From Isoetes taiwanensis (taxonomy: Eukaryota > Streptophyta > Lycopodiopsida > Isoetales > Isoetaceae): DNA of 64,000 nucleotides. The notes beneath the pieces are model-generated. The model did no database searches. It saw nothing but the letters and a program-made list of their open reading frames with translations, and was not told the origin of the DNA. This document shows positions 34,038-44,973 of this stretch, piece by piece. Made by a program: the position numbers and the translations under genes. The stretch is from assembly GCA_021234155.1 (NCBI GenBank), contig JAJEKV010000064.1:3040001-3104000 (forward strand), in the 5' to 3' direction. Position 1 is the first letter of the stretch. Each line of letters begins with the position of its first letter.

Positions 34038-34603
34038 CTATAATATCTCCCCGCTTGGTGAGTCCGCAGATCTCTCAAGGCTTTTCAGAAGAAGACAGAC
34101 CCAGCCCTTGGCCCGACATCTAATGTGAAGCCTCTGATGCTTGCATGCATTAGCCGAGGATTGTAAGTCCCAAAGGGTAACCCGTATCCTTGAAATGACT
34201 TATCAAGCACGCCCCTCTACGACAACCTCTAACTCGCTGGCAAACTCGGTGCTCACAGACATGTCGATTGCTATACCCGTGATTCTCAGGTCCTCCGAGT
34301 CCCTGCTCAAAGAAAGTACGTGCACGATCCTTGAGGTGATTCGCTAGACCTGTGGTGGATATTGCCTACCTCTATGCACCAAGTAAATTTATCCGCTACG
34401 GGCTAGCCATTAGTTCCGGACGACTTCAATACCATTGAATCAATTCCCCGCCTCGCTTCCTTTGTCGCAAAGAAATGCCCGCGGCAACGGAGGGCCGTGA
34501 TCCCGGTGCACGGCAGCTTTGTTTAGTTCTTGCCATGGGTGCCGATAACATCATTCATGAATCCCATTAGTGGTGTGTCAAAGAATTAAAAGAGCAATTT
34601 GCC
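34038..34603. other. Diverged 5' part of gene L copy 2 or spacer
   Basis: No clear frame or motif. By position it should hold more of the 5' coding part of gene L, but I cannot align it confidently to copy 1. Confidence 0.35.
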
Positions 34604-35090
34604 GTGAGCAGAGGAGATTACAAGACTAACCAAAGATGCAAGAGGTCCCAAATTGGGCTCGCCCAATTTGCAGAAAGCGTGAGGAGATTACAAGAAGAGA
34701 GAAGCTCGAGGGTCCCAAATTGGGCTCACCAATTTGCCGTGAGCAAGAGGAGGTTACAAGAAGAGAGAGGCCGAGGGTCCCAAATTGGGGCCCCCAATTT
34801 GCCGTGAGCAGAGGAGGTTACAAGAAGAGAGAGGCTGAGGGTCCCAAATTGGGGCCCACCAATTTGATTACAAGAAGAGAGAAGCAGAAAGCAGAGGAGA
34901 TTACAAGAAGAGAGAAGCTCGAGGGTCCAAAATTGGGCGCACCAATTTGCCGTGCAGAGCAGGAGGTTACAAGAAGAGAGAGGTTCGAGGGCCCAAATTG
35001 GGGAAGAGAGGAGGTTACAAGAAGAGAGAGGCCGAGGGTCCCAAATTGGGCTCCTACCAATTTACAAAGACATGAGGTTACCTAGAAGAG
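34604..35090. repeat. 60-66 bp tandem array with degenerate palindrome A
   Basis: About seven units contain GGAG(A/G)TTACAAGAAGAGAG, then GAGGGTCCCAAATTGGG and a shortened right arm CACCAATTTGCC. The unit sequence is unrelated to the arrays at 32.3-32.9 and 36.5-37.1 kb except for the palindrome. By position it corresponds to intron 1 of gene L. Confidence 0.85.
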
Positions 35091-36151
35091 AGACCTCCAA
35101 ATGACTTAAAGCAAGAGAGTGATAAATGGGCTCACCAATTTGCCCCAGCCTTTGGGAGGTTAGAAAGCAAGAAGAAGGTTTAGAGCTTTGATAGATTTGG
35201 GCTCACCGATTTGCTGATCCAAGGGACTTATGAAGCCAAGAGGAGACAAATTGGGCCTTCTTCCGTGGTAATTAGAATGATCCAACGGGCCAAAGGGTTA
35301 TTGGGTGCAGAGGAGACAACTCTCGAGGTACAAAGTGACAACCAAGTAGAGAGAGGTGCCGCCATATGATTGGGTGGACTCCTTAAGGCCGCTGGCTTAT
35401 CTCCCCGCGACTAATGTAAAGAACTCAAGTTGAAGAAAAGAGCAAGACCTTTTCCTCCCTTCACGGGTCGACTTTCCATGAAAGCAAAGTTGGCACCGGA
35501 AGCTAGCAAACAACCGCTTTGGAAGAAATCACTTTGAACACGACAAAGCTCGGGTAGCTCGGGTTAGCGCTTGGAAGAAATCAATTTGAAAACGATAGCC
35601 GGATGCTTGGAGTAAGCGCTTGGAAGAAATCAGGAACACGATAGGGCTGGATGCTCAGGTCGGGCTTCAAGAAATCGATATGAACAAAGCTCAAAGAATG
35701 CCGGAATGCGAAAAGGAATGGGCGGTTAGGTTTAACTGATGAGTGACAAGTGGCGGCCATGCAAAAGAAGACCCTAAAAAATAGACGTTTTTAAGTAAAT
35801 ATGGACCAAAGGACAGAACAATAAAAATAGACAGCTTTGCAATAAATGTGCCCGAAAAAGTAAATGCGCTTTTTTTAAATTGACATACACGTATTGAAAT
35901 TTAAATTTTAAATTTTGAATTCTCACGACGCCCGCCCAATTTCAAATTTATAGTACGGTCCGCCTGGTACATTTTCAATTTCAAATTAGGGCCCCACCAA
36001 TATTTGATTTACGTCCCGCCTGCATTTGAATTTGAATTTGAATATATATTGAACTATGGTGGGAGAATTGATTTTTGAAATACTCTCGAGGAAGCGGAGC
36101 GGCTAAGCCATTTCGTTCTCTCACATTCTTGGGCAGCAACTTCTTCAGCGG
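35091..36151. other. Central spacer of element 2 between genes L and T
   Basis: No gene was recognised. Decayed palindrome arms persist near 35130, 35200, 35250, 35930 and 35990. A stretch at 35.5-35.65 kb repeats GCTTGGAAGAAATCA. AT-rich sequence precedes gene T and probably holds its promoter. Confidence 0.45.
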
Positions 36152-39100
36152 ATGGCGTGCGATTCACCAAAGGTAGGTTTCTTTCTAGATATAACGCTCA
36201 TTCTTTGCCCGGATTGGTATAGAACATTATTGATGATAAGATTCGATGTGATAAAAAAGATAATTTTGAGAGATGTATGTTCGGTCCCCTCTATATTCTA
36301 TCTCGGGTAGCATGGAAGCAGGGCCAAATGGGTGCCAAATGGGCGGATAGACCTCCTGAATATGTATCATTCCTGGGTGCCTGCCTTAGAAAGAGTGGCT
36401 ATGTTTCATTTATGTATAGCACCTCAAGATTACTAGACCAGGGAGCCAATTTTAGCAGCCTAAGAAGACCGCAAATGAGGGGAGGAAATTGGGCGTGGTG
36501 TTCAATTTCAACTCCTCAAAGTTACTAGACTGTGGAGCAAATTGGGCCACCAATTTCAGCAGCCTAAGAAACATCAAGAATAGTGGAGGAAATTGGGCGG
36601 CTGCCCAATTTCAACTCCTCAAAGTTACTATACTGTGGAGCAAATTGGGCCAGCTTCAAACCCCCAGCAGCCTAAGAACATGCAGAATGGGTGGAAATAG
36701 GGCGGTGCCCAATTTCAACTCCTCAAAGTTACTATACTAGTGGAGCAAATTGGGCCACCAATTTCAGCAGCCTAAGAAACATCAGTTATAGGTGGAAATT
36801 GGGCGGCTGCCCAATTTCAACTTCTCAAAGTTACTAGACCAGGGAGCAAATTGGGCGCTCGCCCAATTTGACCAGCTAAGAAACACTGCAACAGGGAGGA
36901 AATTGGGCGGCTGCCCAATTTCAACTCCTCGAAGTTACTAGATTGTGGAGCAAATTGGGGCCACCAATTTGAGCAGCTAAGAAACATCAGAATGTGGAGG
37001 AAATAGGGCGGTGCCCAATTTCACCTTTCCAATTTACGTAACAACAGGGAGAAAATTGGGCGCCCGCCCAATTTCACCATCTAAGGAGCATGTGCTGTAA
37101 CTTTGCTCTTGAACTGATTCATTTTTTTTGGTGCAGGAGGTGTACCTATTCAAAGATGGTCGGGCAGTTGGCAAAGGGACCATGGGAGCTAGGGAGAGAT
37201 GCCACTTTAAAGACATCCCAGATGGACTTGTGAGTGTGGGTGTTCTAGCCGCGGTTTGAGGGGCATCATGTTCTCTCTTGGCCTACCCGTAAGCAAGTAC
37301 CTTAGGTGAGGCATTGGGTTCCTTCATTCTCTGGAGGGAAAGTGATGTTCATGACTCCGATGTCGTGGACGTGCCGTCGGCATCAAAAAGACAGCGAGGG
37401 GGAAGCAACAGAGACACCATGTCGCTAACTAGGTACACACTACTGGAGACTGACTGCGAAATTTATCACTCTTGTGCTGCCATCCCTGCAGCGAAGGGAT
37501 TTATATCCTTCACTGTGATGGCAATTCAGGCACTATGAAAGCACGTGCGGCCACCTTGGCCTCAGAGGCTGTTTTTTCCATGTTTGTGAAGGAAAATTGT
37601 GAGTCTTTACCTCACCGTAGCAGGAGGAATGATGATGGGATTCGAGAAAACGTGAGGAAGTTGCCTGCTATGTTTACGAAGACATGCATTCTCGAAGAGG
37701 TCAACGCTGAAGTGATGGCTCTCACAGGCAAGAAGGTATCTCCGACAGGATTTCATAGGAAGGAAGGAAGGAAGGAAGTTACTTTTATCGTCCACGGAGA
37801 CCAATCGGTCTATGGGACCCAATACAAAAACGCAAAGAAGCGGATTTCCGCCCCGGATTAAAAACCCCGTGGAGACGTGAGCTTCAAGGACGCCAAGATT
37901 GCTAAGAAGAATGCATTCTCCAAGTGTGACACTTGGCGAGGTTATCCGCATCAAGTCGCCAAGACCAAGGATGAGGCCGAGAGGAGAATATTGCATGATC
38001 GAGAAGGGCACATAGACTAGAGCAAAGAATCATGTCGCACCCAAGATCGGGTCATGGAGATCAAGTATCCCACGTGCATCCTCGAGACTTTGTATGTATC
38101 ATTCACGACAAAATGGATCAGGCAAAGACTATGATTCCAAAGTTGTTCGATTCCGCGGAAGTCCCTTTGGAGACTAGATAAGCTAAAGACTTCATTGACA
38201 AAAGTGCACTTACCCACGGCCATGGAGAGGGTGCTATGGAAATTTTGCTTTGGATCCGTGGGTCGACGACTCCAACTTCCATGTAGGTTCTTTGAATAGT
38301 ATTTTGAAAAGGTTGGAGCTGCCTAATGAGTTTGCAGGAGGCCATCTTGCAATCGCCTCGATCCATCAGTCCCTGATTGGGCCAGTGGCCTTTACGTGAC
38401 ACCATCGCGCTTAGCGCCCAAGTTAAATATTTGTCCCGGGAAGAGCATCCCCGCTGCCATCCCTCAACCTGAGGGACCCTCATTGAAGCTGCCTCCCTCG
38501 CAAATTGCTGTTGCAACTAGACAATGCATCCGGACAAAACAAAAATAGGTATGTATTCTCGTGATCTTTCATACCTTGTATATCCGGGTGTTTTCGAGGA
38601 GATTGAGTTAGGGTTTATGATGCCTGGCCATACACATGACGATATAGATGCTATGTTTGGAAATTTTTCATCTACCTTGAAGAAAGTCAAGTGCTAACCA
38701 TGCCCGAAGTTGTTGTATGAATTTCATACGTGCAATCTCAACACGCCAAAGGCCATATGTTGTTCATAAGGTTCCGTGATTGGAAAGGTTTCATAGAAGG
38801 GTATATCCCCGATGGGGAAGATAGATTGACAAAGTCACACCGAGCCTCGACCTTTTGTTTGCTATGAATGGTGACTGGCCCGTCATGTACCATAAGGCTC
38901 GCCCCACGCTCGTGGGATTGGCTACCCGCTGGTGGAATAAGAATGTGGAAAGAAGGAGAGGATGGAAAACCCCTAATGCCATCTGGAAACGAAGATGCTA
39001 GCACCTAAGAGCTCGGTGGAAAGACATTGGTCAGCTCCAAACAAGATCCATAAGCATATCCTCCATTGGGTCGCATGCTCGATTTAACAAGAAGGGCACA

Positions 39101-39694
39101 CCGAGGCGGCCAAATATACAAAGACAATTTACTTACGGGCGACAATTGAATATTGATGGGACTCTTGGAGCATCCGAGTAACATCACCAACGGAAGGTCC
39201 TTACGAGGACTTTTGGTCGCAAGACTAGGCAAGATAGACTTGACGCACCTGATGTGGTGGTGGTGGTGGAGCCAATTGCAACCATCACTCCCCGCTATGT
39301 TGGTCCATTGAAGGATAAGCCCGCACGTAATTCAATCCTTTCAAGGATTTGAAGAAGGGCATGTTTGTATTGGCTACCGATGATGTCTTATGCCCAACAT
39401 GGCTAGGGTATGCTATGTAAGAACCCCAAATGGATGATAAGAAAGACAACTTCGAGACTATCCAGGTCACTTGGTGGGAGCTCGTCCCCTCGTTAGGGAA
39501 CCAGTGTTCCCGACCAACTATGTCAATTGTTGGAAGAAGAGATGGAGGCCGACCAACGCTAGTGACCGCATTGAGATAGAGAGTATCGACTCACGCTTTG
39601 GAGTCCTTCGAATAAGAAGAAGCTACCAAACACTGTCAAGATTCCCACACTTGTTGCAGAAGCATATGCGGCACTTGCCGGGGATGTATGTTAG
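36152..39694 (+). pseudogene. Gene T copy 2: DUF7869-type candidate transposase, broken
   Basis: Exon 1 (36152-36172, MACDSPK) joins exon 2 at 37137 in phase, giving MACDSPKEVYLFKDGRAVGK, with donor AAG|GTAGG and acceptor GTGCAG|GAG. Then come LTRYTLLETDCEIYHSC (37.43 kb), a long frame 37472-37861, and CIIHDKMDQAKTMIPKLF (38.09-38.15 kb). DSNFHVGSLNSILKRLE (38.27 kb), LQLDNASGQNKNRYVF (38.51 kb) and GFMMPGHTHDDIDAMFG (38.61-38.66 kb) follow. The C-terminal segment ends AYAALAGDVC at TAG 39692-39694. At least six frameshifts or stops break it. The three D-bearing blocks are spaced as expected for an RNase-H-like catalytic core; that catalytic reading is inference. Confidence 0.8.
36480..37075. 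repeat. About 100-120 bp tandem array in gene T intron 1, palindrome A
   Basis: Units alternate GGAGGAAATTGGGCGGCTGC-type palindromes and CAAATTGGGCCACCAATTT, separated by TCAACTCCTCAAAGTTACTA and CAGCAGCCTAAGAAACATCA. Five or so units precede an exact palindrome at 37053-37074. The array fills the intron 36173-37136. Confidence 0.9.
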
Positions 39695-39741
39695 TGTTAT
39701 CGAAGCGTCTCTTTTATAAAAAGTCCACAATTCAAGGTATT

Positions 39742-39770
39742 GTCCATATTTAATGAAACTGTGCTTATAA
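39742..39770 (-). repeat. Element 2 right terminal inverted repeat
   Basis: From inside out it reads GTCCATATTTAATG, then AAACTGTGCTTATA. A subterminal GTCCACAATTCAAGG at 39723-39737 is shared with elements 1 and 3. Confidence 0.8.
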
Positions 39771-40689
39771 TGGTTTATTTGCACCATTTGAGACTAATAA
39801 GTTAGCTGGAATATGCCATTTTAGCAAGTTCTATTACATTGCATCAAATTTGCCCCATTGGTATATGCTAGTACAGTAATATTTGAGTAGGTTGTTGGAC
39901 TGTGGCTTGTTCTTTGGCTACACTTTTTGTTGTTATTACATGTTTTCGGCATTCTCCTATTTAAAAGGTGCTTATCTGCTAGGATTGGAGTTGGTTGACG
40001 ACTCCAAAAGGGGAATTGTTGCTTAATCCCATAAATGGAAAGGACCTCAGGCTTTATTTTGAAAGAGAAGTGATATTCTAAGGAATTCAGCTTTAGCATA
40101 GCTCCAACAGGATATTGGTAAAGAATTTTTGGAATATTCTGTAAAAACAGAGGGTGACAGCTCAATAATACATGGTGTATCCTATAACAATGGATGTATT
40201 TCGGTGATACGAATCCGAGAGCTATGGTACAGGTCAAACAGAGCTCTGGATCAAGATATCAGCTTTCAAAGTTTGCCACGGTTACTAGAGACTATGTTTC
40301 ATCACAGTTGGACCAGTCTGCTTTGTATATTTGGATTTCTAGGAGGTTATATTACTTTTCTAAAACATATATGTAAAGGTGTCATTTGGGGACATGTCCC
40401 AAGGACCATACTAGTATATTTTGTTGTGGGTTCTCTGCGACGGAGTGGCACATTTTTCCACTGTGGTCCCCATTGTTGGGGTAGTATATGAGACCATATA
40501 AATGGTCGTATATGGGAGGTATATATACATGTATGTACACACATGTATGTGTGGAGGAGATATGCACGTATGCATTGTGTACCTGAGGATCCCATTATCA
40601 TCACTTTATAATCTAAGCAGGGAGAGAAAACAGAGACGGTGTATGAGAGAGAGATTATCTTGATCTAGCTATGGAGATTATGAGTCACA

Positions 40690-40880
40690 GTTTTTGGGTT
40701 GCCCCCCCCCCCCCGGGGGGCAAGCCCTTGTCCATGTGGGGTTTATGGCATATTCCAGATATATGCCAGGAATGTACCAATGACTCCTACAAACTTGCTA
40801 TCGGGTGTAAACTGGCGGTAGCTGTTGTTATTGGGTGGCCACTTCAGAAACCGGCTAACCGGTGGTTGCTCCTCCTATGC
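40690..40880 (+). repeat. Dispersed repeat unit 1
   Basis: TTTTTGGGTTGCCCC, a C/G tract and GGGGCAAGCCCTTGT are followed by TGGCATAT...AGATATATGC. The end is GAAACCGGCTAACCGG. It is matched over about 190 bp by 41165-41350. The first 30 bases can fold back on themselves. Confidence 0.7.
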
Positions 40881-41164
40881 AATGGAGATGGAGATGGAGA
40901 TGTGGTAATGCAAGCAGATTTGCAAAGCTAGGCAATCCGACCCTACATACTGCCGAAAAGCCGAATTCATTTTTGAGATTCTCCTTTCTTGCTTAGAAGT
41001 CTGGAGCTTCGTCTACGTGGCCCAAAGTCAGACATTTCATTCATTTTGCTCAAGCGCAGAGTTGTGAAATGAGGACTACCAAATCCATTCGTTCATAACA
41101 TTAAGCAGGTAAGCAATCTGCTTTTTGTATTTATTCACCAAACTTTGTCGCATATACTAATTAG

Positions 41165-41350
41165 ACCTTATTTTTGGGTTGCCCCTAGGGGGCAAACCCT
41201 TGTTTATGTGGGCTTTTGGCATATCCTAGGTATATGCTAGAATATCCCTAGGATATGCTGGTGACTGCTAAAAACTTATGATTGGCCGTAAACTGTCGGT
41301 CACTTCTGTTGGTGGGCATCCGCTCTCGAAACCGGCGAACCGGAGAGGTC
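41165..41350 (+). repeat. Dispersed repeat unit 2
   Basis: Diverged copy of 40690-40880: TTTTTGGGTTGCCCC, GGGGGCAAACCCTTGT, TGGCATATCCTAGGTATATG, GAAACCGGCGAACCGG. The two copies lie about 475 bp apart, upstream of exon-like sequence. Confidence 0.7.
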
Positions 41351-42569
41351 TTTTTTTCTCGTGCACTCTCGACGCTCAGATGAGCAGAGATTTGTCGATT
41401 ATAACATTCACTCATTACAGTATCGGCTCAAGGTAGTGTCTTGGATGTTGCTTATTTGATCTCATATACCCAGGAATTGCAAGAACAGGAACTAGACATT
41501 ATTGCTTTGTCGACGGTTCCTTTCAGTGGGAATATCAATGGCGTCCTGAAACAAGCTGAAGGTAGATTACAAGCAGAGATCAGGTAATCCTCTTCACTTG
41601 AGTCTAGATTTCTGCCGCTTGCTTGTTTGCTTCTCTTAATTCCTTTCATGGTTATTTATTCTCGAGTTGATGGCCTCTGTACCCTTTTTAGTGGTCGGGC
41701 TGCTGCAATAGAAGCATTGTCAACATTTATAAGTAGTTATGTGGTGCCTCGGATAAGGGAACACAATGAAGGAATTACGCTTCAACTTTGTGCTAGGGTA
41801 CTTGTCGAGGGTAAATGTTCAAGGTGTTTGCATAATATTTCTCGATTTGTATTATATTGTCCGGTAAAAGTTACTTTCACAACCTTATAAGACTTTATCT
41901 CTATCGAGCACTTGACTACCTATCATCTATCGCATTGCAACAAAGAAGCTCTACAACCGCAATCCTTGATGATGTATTTAAGATCAAAACTCTTACTCGC
42001 ATTTAGGGCACTTCCTCGATCCTTCGATGTACGTAAATGAGCATTCTCGCACTCTTGAAGATTTGTTCTGTTTCCTTTCGTGTATACAAACATTTGATTC
42101 ACACACAGGTGTTTACAACATTAAGAGCAACTTATTTTGCATGTATAGGGATTCAGCATTTTTAGAAGAGAGTTCTTTGCTTCGACACGTGCTTGATCAT
42201 AGGGATGGATCTCTTTACAAGTTTGTATGCCTTATTTGTGGGTTTGCGGATATGGCTTGCTGGAGCCCCATGGCAACGTAGAGGACCAGCAAGATCTGCT
42301 TGCCACAGTTTACAATGGCAGAGGTAATTGACATACTTTCTACAAGGGAAAAACAAGCGTCTCACGTCCAGACCATCATATGGAACCTTATAGTTTCACT
42401 TTCTCCTTGGGCACGCCTTGAATTCAGCAGGCATTTGTGATTTCTTCCACATTTTTTGTTAGCTTTGAGTCTGAAGACGGCTGCATTGTTGCTGTCTCTT
42501 GGAAGTAAATGCGCTGCAATTACTGCCCTCTTTAGACTTTGCTGATCTTTGAGCTGGAGCACATCAATT

Positions 42570-43190
42570 CAAAATAACTTTAGGCAAAACACTCCAGGGA
42601 ATAAATTACTAATCGCATATTTCTTATTAGCCAGAATGACTTTGGCTAAACTTGCTCTATATTAATCCCAAAACTTTCTGTGGTTTAGCTAAACTCTACA
42701 TATTTTTCCTCTCATACTTTCTAGTGTTTAGCTAAACTAACCCAGACATTATCCCTAAAATTTCTATGATGTGGCCAACGGAAAATATTAAGCCAAATTA
42801 CTATACCTTTTTTCAATTGTTTCCACTTATTTTAGTCATTTCTTTGTGAAAACATTCTAAAATAATGCTAACTAGCAAAATCTATGGCTCAGATTAATTT
42901 ATACTGCTAGAAACTAAACTACTAATTATATATTTCTTATAAAGTAGAATGATATTAGCTAAACTAGCCCGAAATTTATTCTATAAGTTTCTATGGTTTA
43001 GCTAAACAATACAAAATTTCACTCTCTTACTTTCTAGCGTTTAGCTAAAGAGTTCCAGGGTTGGTACAATCCCGAAAAAAGTTAAGCTAAAATTATTATT
43101 TTTTTCCCAATTTTTTCTATTTACTTTAGCCAATGTTTTTTGAAAATGTGCTATAAAATCGCCAAATAGCTAAGTTTAGCCCTTAAATTA
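42570..43190. repeat. Tandem pair (about 330 bp) with GTTTAGCTAAAC palindromes
   Basis: The block 42570-42890 is repeated, diverged, at 42895-43190. GTTTAGCTAAA occurs near 42687, 42729, 42996 and 43039, at equivalent places in each unit. The repeat lies in a probable intron of the exon-like region. Confidence 0.75.
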
Positions 43191-43502
43191 TTCCATGAAA
43201 CACTCTAATCACAAAGCTGCGGGATGATTTGAATGGGAAGGAATTCTTTGATGCATTGTCTTGGCAAATATTTGCAGTGGCTTAAGACTCCCGAAGCTGA
43301 AATACACAATTGTATATAATTCTGTCTGTAATTTATCTTTGCTTGCAGGCAAACTGCAATGTAGTTCTGACATTACTAACTTTCTTCACAACCATATTCT
43401 AAACGAGGTGCACCCTGGACTACCACAGTCGTCGGATCTGTCAATCCTACGGCCCAGACTGTATGTTGAAGTTTTGATGGTATATCGAGCCTCTATACGG
43501 TT

Positions 43503-43592
43503 TTAGAATATGAAATACGGGGATTCGAACCTCTACCAAAATAACTCAATCTCCTAAGAAGACTACTTTAACCAATTTAACTAGTGAGCTAA
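43503..43592 (-). repeat. tRNA-derived (SINE-like) sequence
   Basis: The minus strand reads TTAGCTCACTAGTTAAATTGG (a weak A box), with GGTTCGAATCCCC (a perfect B box) about 45 bases later. The spacing suits a tRNA-type polymerase III promoter, but the anticodon region does not fold as a functional tRNA. It could be a SINE head or a tRNA pseudogene. Confidence 0.5.
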
Positions 43593-44060
43593 TGTGATTT
43601 GTTTTTATCTTAAATCCATGTTTTTTTTTTTATAATAACCCATTGAATTGTTTTAGGGATATGGTCTATGGTTTCAAGAATTATATCTATATCAAATCCC
43701 CCTGGAACCCCCTGTTATTTTGCTACATATTCTTGCAGTTGCCACTTTCATTGCCAAGGACTCTTTATGAATGAGCAAGGTAGCAAATCTTGATGGGATA
43801 TATGGAGTTCTCTATATGCCATTGGCTCAGCCTTTCGTTCAAACTATCAACACCTGCATATATTTTTTAAGCTGGAATTGTCGTATTTAGAATGCCAAAG
43901 GATGTTCTTATGATAATTTTGCATTCCAGATCAAAATGTGTGCATAACCGACATACATTGGCTTTTGTTTGCATGGCATCTAATAAGCTCATTCAGTCTT
44001 GGTAAAACATAATCATTCTTAACGGCCTTCTTGGTTTCTTATGTATGGCCACTTTGGATC

Positions 44061-44085
44061 TTATATCTGCTGCGGGCAGATATAA
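44061..44085. repeat. Perfect 10-bp stem-loop
   Basis: TTATATCTGC and GCAGATATAA flank a 5-base loop. It lies in a probable intron; no role is evident. Confidence 0.6.
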
Positions 44086-44973
44086 AACCCTGCAGTAAAT
44101 GGAGTGTGTACTAGATGTAAAGATCAAATTTTATGGAGACACAAGTATCTTCTCCTATTTGGATTTAATTCGATCTTGACCTGCTTGATTATTGTGAATG
44201 CACATCTTTATATCAATTGTAGATATGGAAAGTACAAGCCGCTGACCGAACCTGCAAAATGGTATGTTGACTTTCTGATAGGAAATTCATATAGTATTTC
44301 TGTAAATATTTGTCATCTGTCTGGCTCTAGATGTTCCTTGCAGAAATAGTGTAAATGATCTAGTTGGGCTGCGAGTAGTACATGCGCCAGCTTTGCATCC
44401 ACCATACTACCATACGAATTTGAGATTCCAATTCCATATGCCCAAAGAAGATTTTATCTTTTCTTCTTTTGGCTGTGACTCTAAGACAGTAAACTAAGTC
44501 AAGAGATATAAATGGCACATGAGCAAATTGAATTACGTTCTATGAGAATTCTTTAAGCAATTCTGCATTTTTAGTATTTGAGATGTGTTCTCATCCTGCA
44601 CATATTGGTTAGGAAGTGGGTGCTATACTAGTTGTTTGTCATTGTAGGTTGAAACCTGCAATTCAACTTATTTTGAGCAAGCTCTCTCAGTCATTATGCA
44701 GATTGCGGATAATAGAATATAACTTCTTTTGTTAGAGAAGGCACTGAACATTGTTCTGCAGGGTGTTCGAATGGTGGAGGACAAATAAAGCCCAAGAAAG
44801 ATCAGTCTCCAAAGGATCTTATCCAATTTCTTGAAGGCATCTACTTGCAAGAAGTGAGTCCTTTGAATTATAAAATTGGTTACTCAAATGCTCATCTAAA
44901 TCTTACCAATTCACAGGTCAATATTGCGAATCCATTTGCAAATTCAATTGTTAAGGAGTTATATGACCATTGA

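Larger units (their letters stand above)
27862..39770. mobile_element. Element 2: large TIR transposon, inverted copy of element 1
   Basis: The ends are 27862-27890 and 39742-39770. In between are gene S (plus), V1 (minus), V2 (plus), gene L (minus) and gene T (plus). This is exactly element 1 read in reverse, at about 11.9 kb. It lacks the extra spacer DNA of element 1. It is inserted in an old gypsy-type remnant, which fixes the left edge. Gene S and V1 are open, while genes L and T are damaged. No target duplication was recognised. Confidence 0.8.
39771..41420. other. Unassigned region with a dispersed direct repeat
   Basis: No gene was recognised with confidence. TATA/TGTATG-rich sequence lies at 40.48-40.57 kb, and a 14-C/6-G run is at about 40700-40720. 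Two related blocks (40690-40880 and 41165-41350) are annotated separately. Confidence 0.4.
41421..44973 (+). pseudogene. Exon-like pieces of an unrecognised plant gene
   Basis: Three pieces join in phase across good splice sites. The first is 41421-41583 (SAQGSVLDVAYLISYTQEL, then QEQELDIIALSTVPFSGN). The second is 41692-41810 (SGRAAAIEALSTFISSYVV, then PRIREHNEGITLQLCARVLV). The third is 42157 to about 42239 (FLEESSLLRHVLDHRDGSLY). Further pieces are 43349-43479 (KLQCSSDITNFLHNHILNEV), 44223-44261, 44762-44853 (KPKKDQSPKDLIQFLEGIYL) and 44917-44973, ending in TGA. The join after 44261 is ambiguous in frame. I cannot name the protein. It may be a real low-copy gene or fragments captured by the Helitron that ends at 46456. 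Confidence 0.45.

Noticed and set aside
34604-35085. Frame of 149 codons with repeated EEVTRRER text
   Set aside because: It is a translation of the 60-66 bp array in an intron-type position. The periodic frame is a by-product.
6700-37075. CRISPR-like array (repeat plus spacers)
   Set aside because: The repeats are palindromes in introns of eukaryotic transposons, spacers are not of uniform length, arrays are themselves tandem, and no cas gene is present.
3408-39770. Target site duplications for elements 1 and 2
   Set aside because: I compared bases outside each terminus and found no convincing duplication. Calling one would be guesswork.
40010-40600. Copia-type LTR or coding remnant
   Set aside because: Some open text and TATA-rich sequence occur, but no LTR ends, primer site or polymerase motif was found.
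43503-43592. Functional tRNA gene
   Set aside because: The B box is perfect, but the A box is weak and no cloverleaf with an anticodon loop can be drawn.
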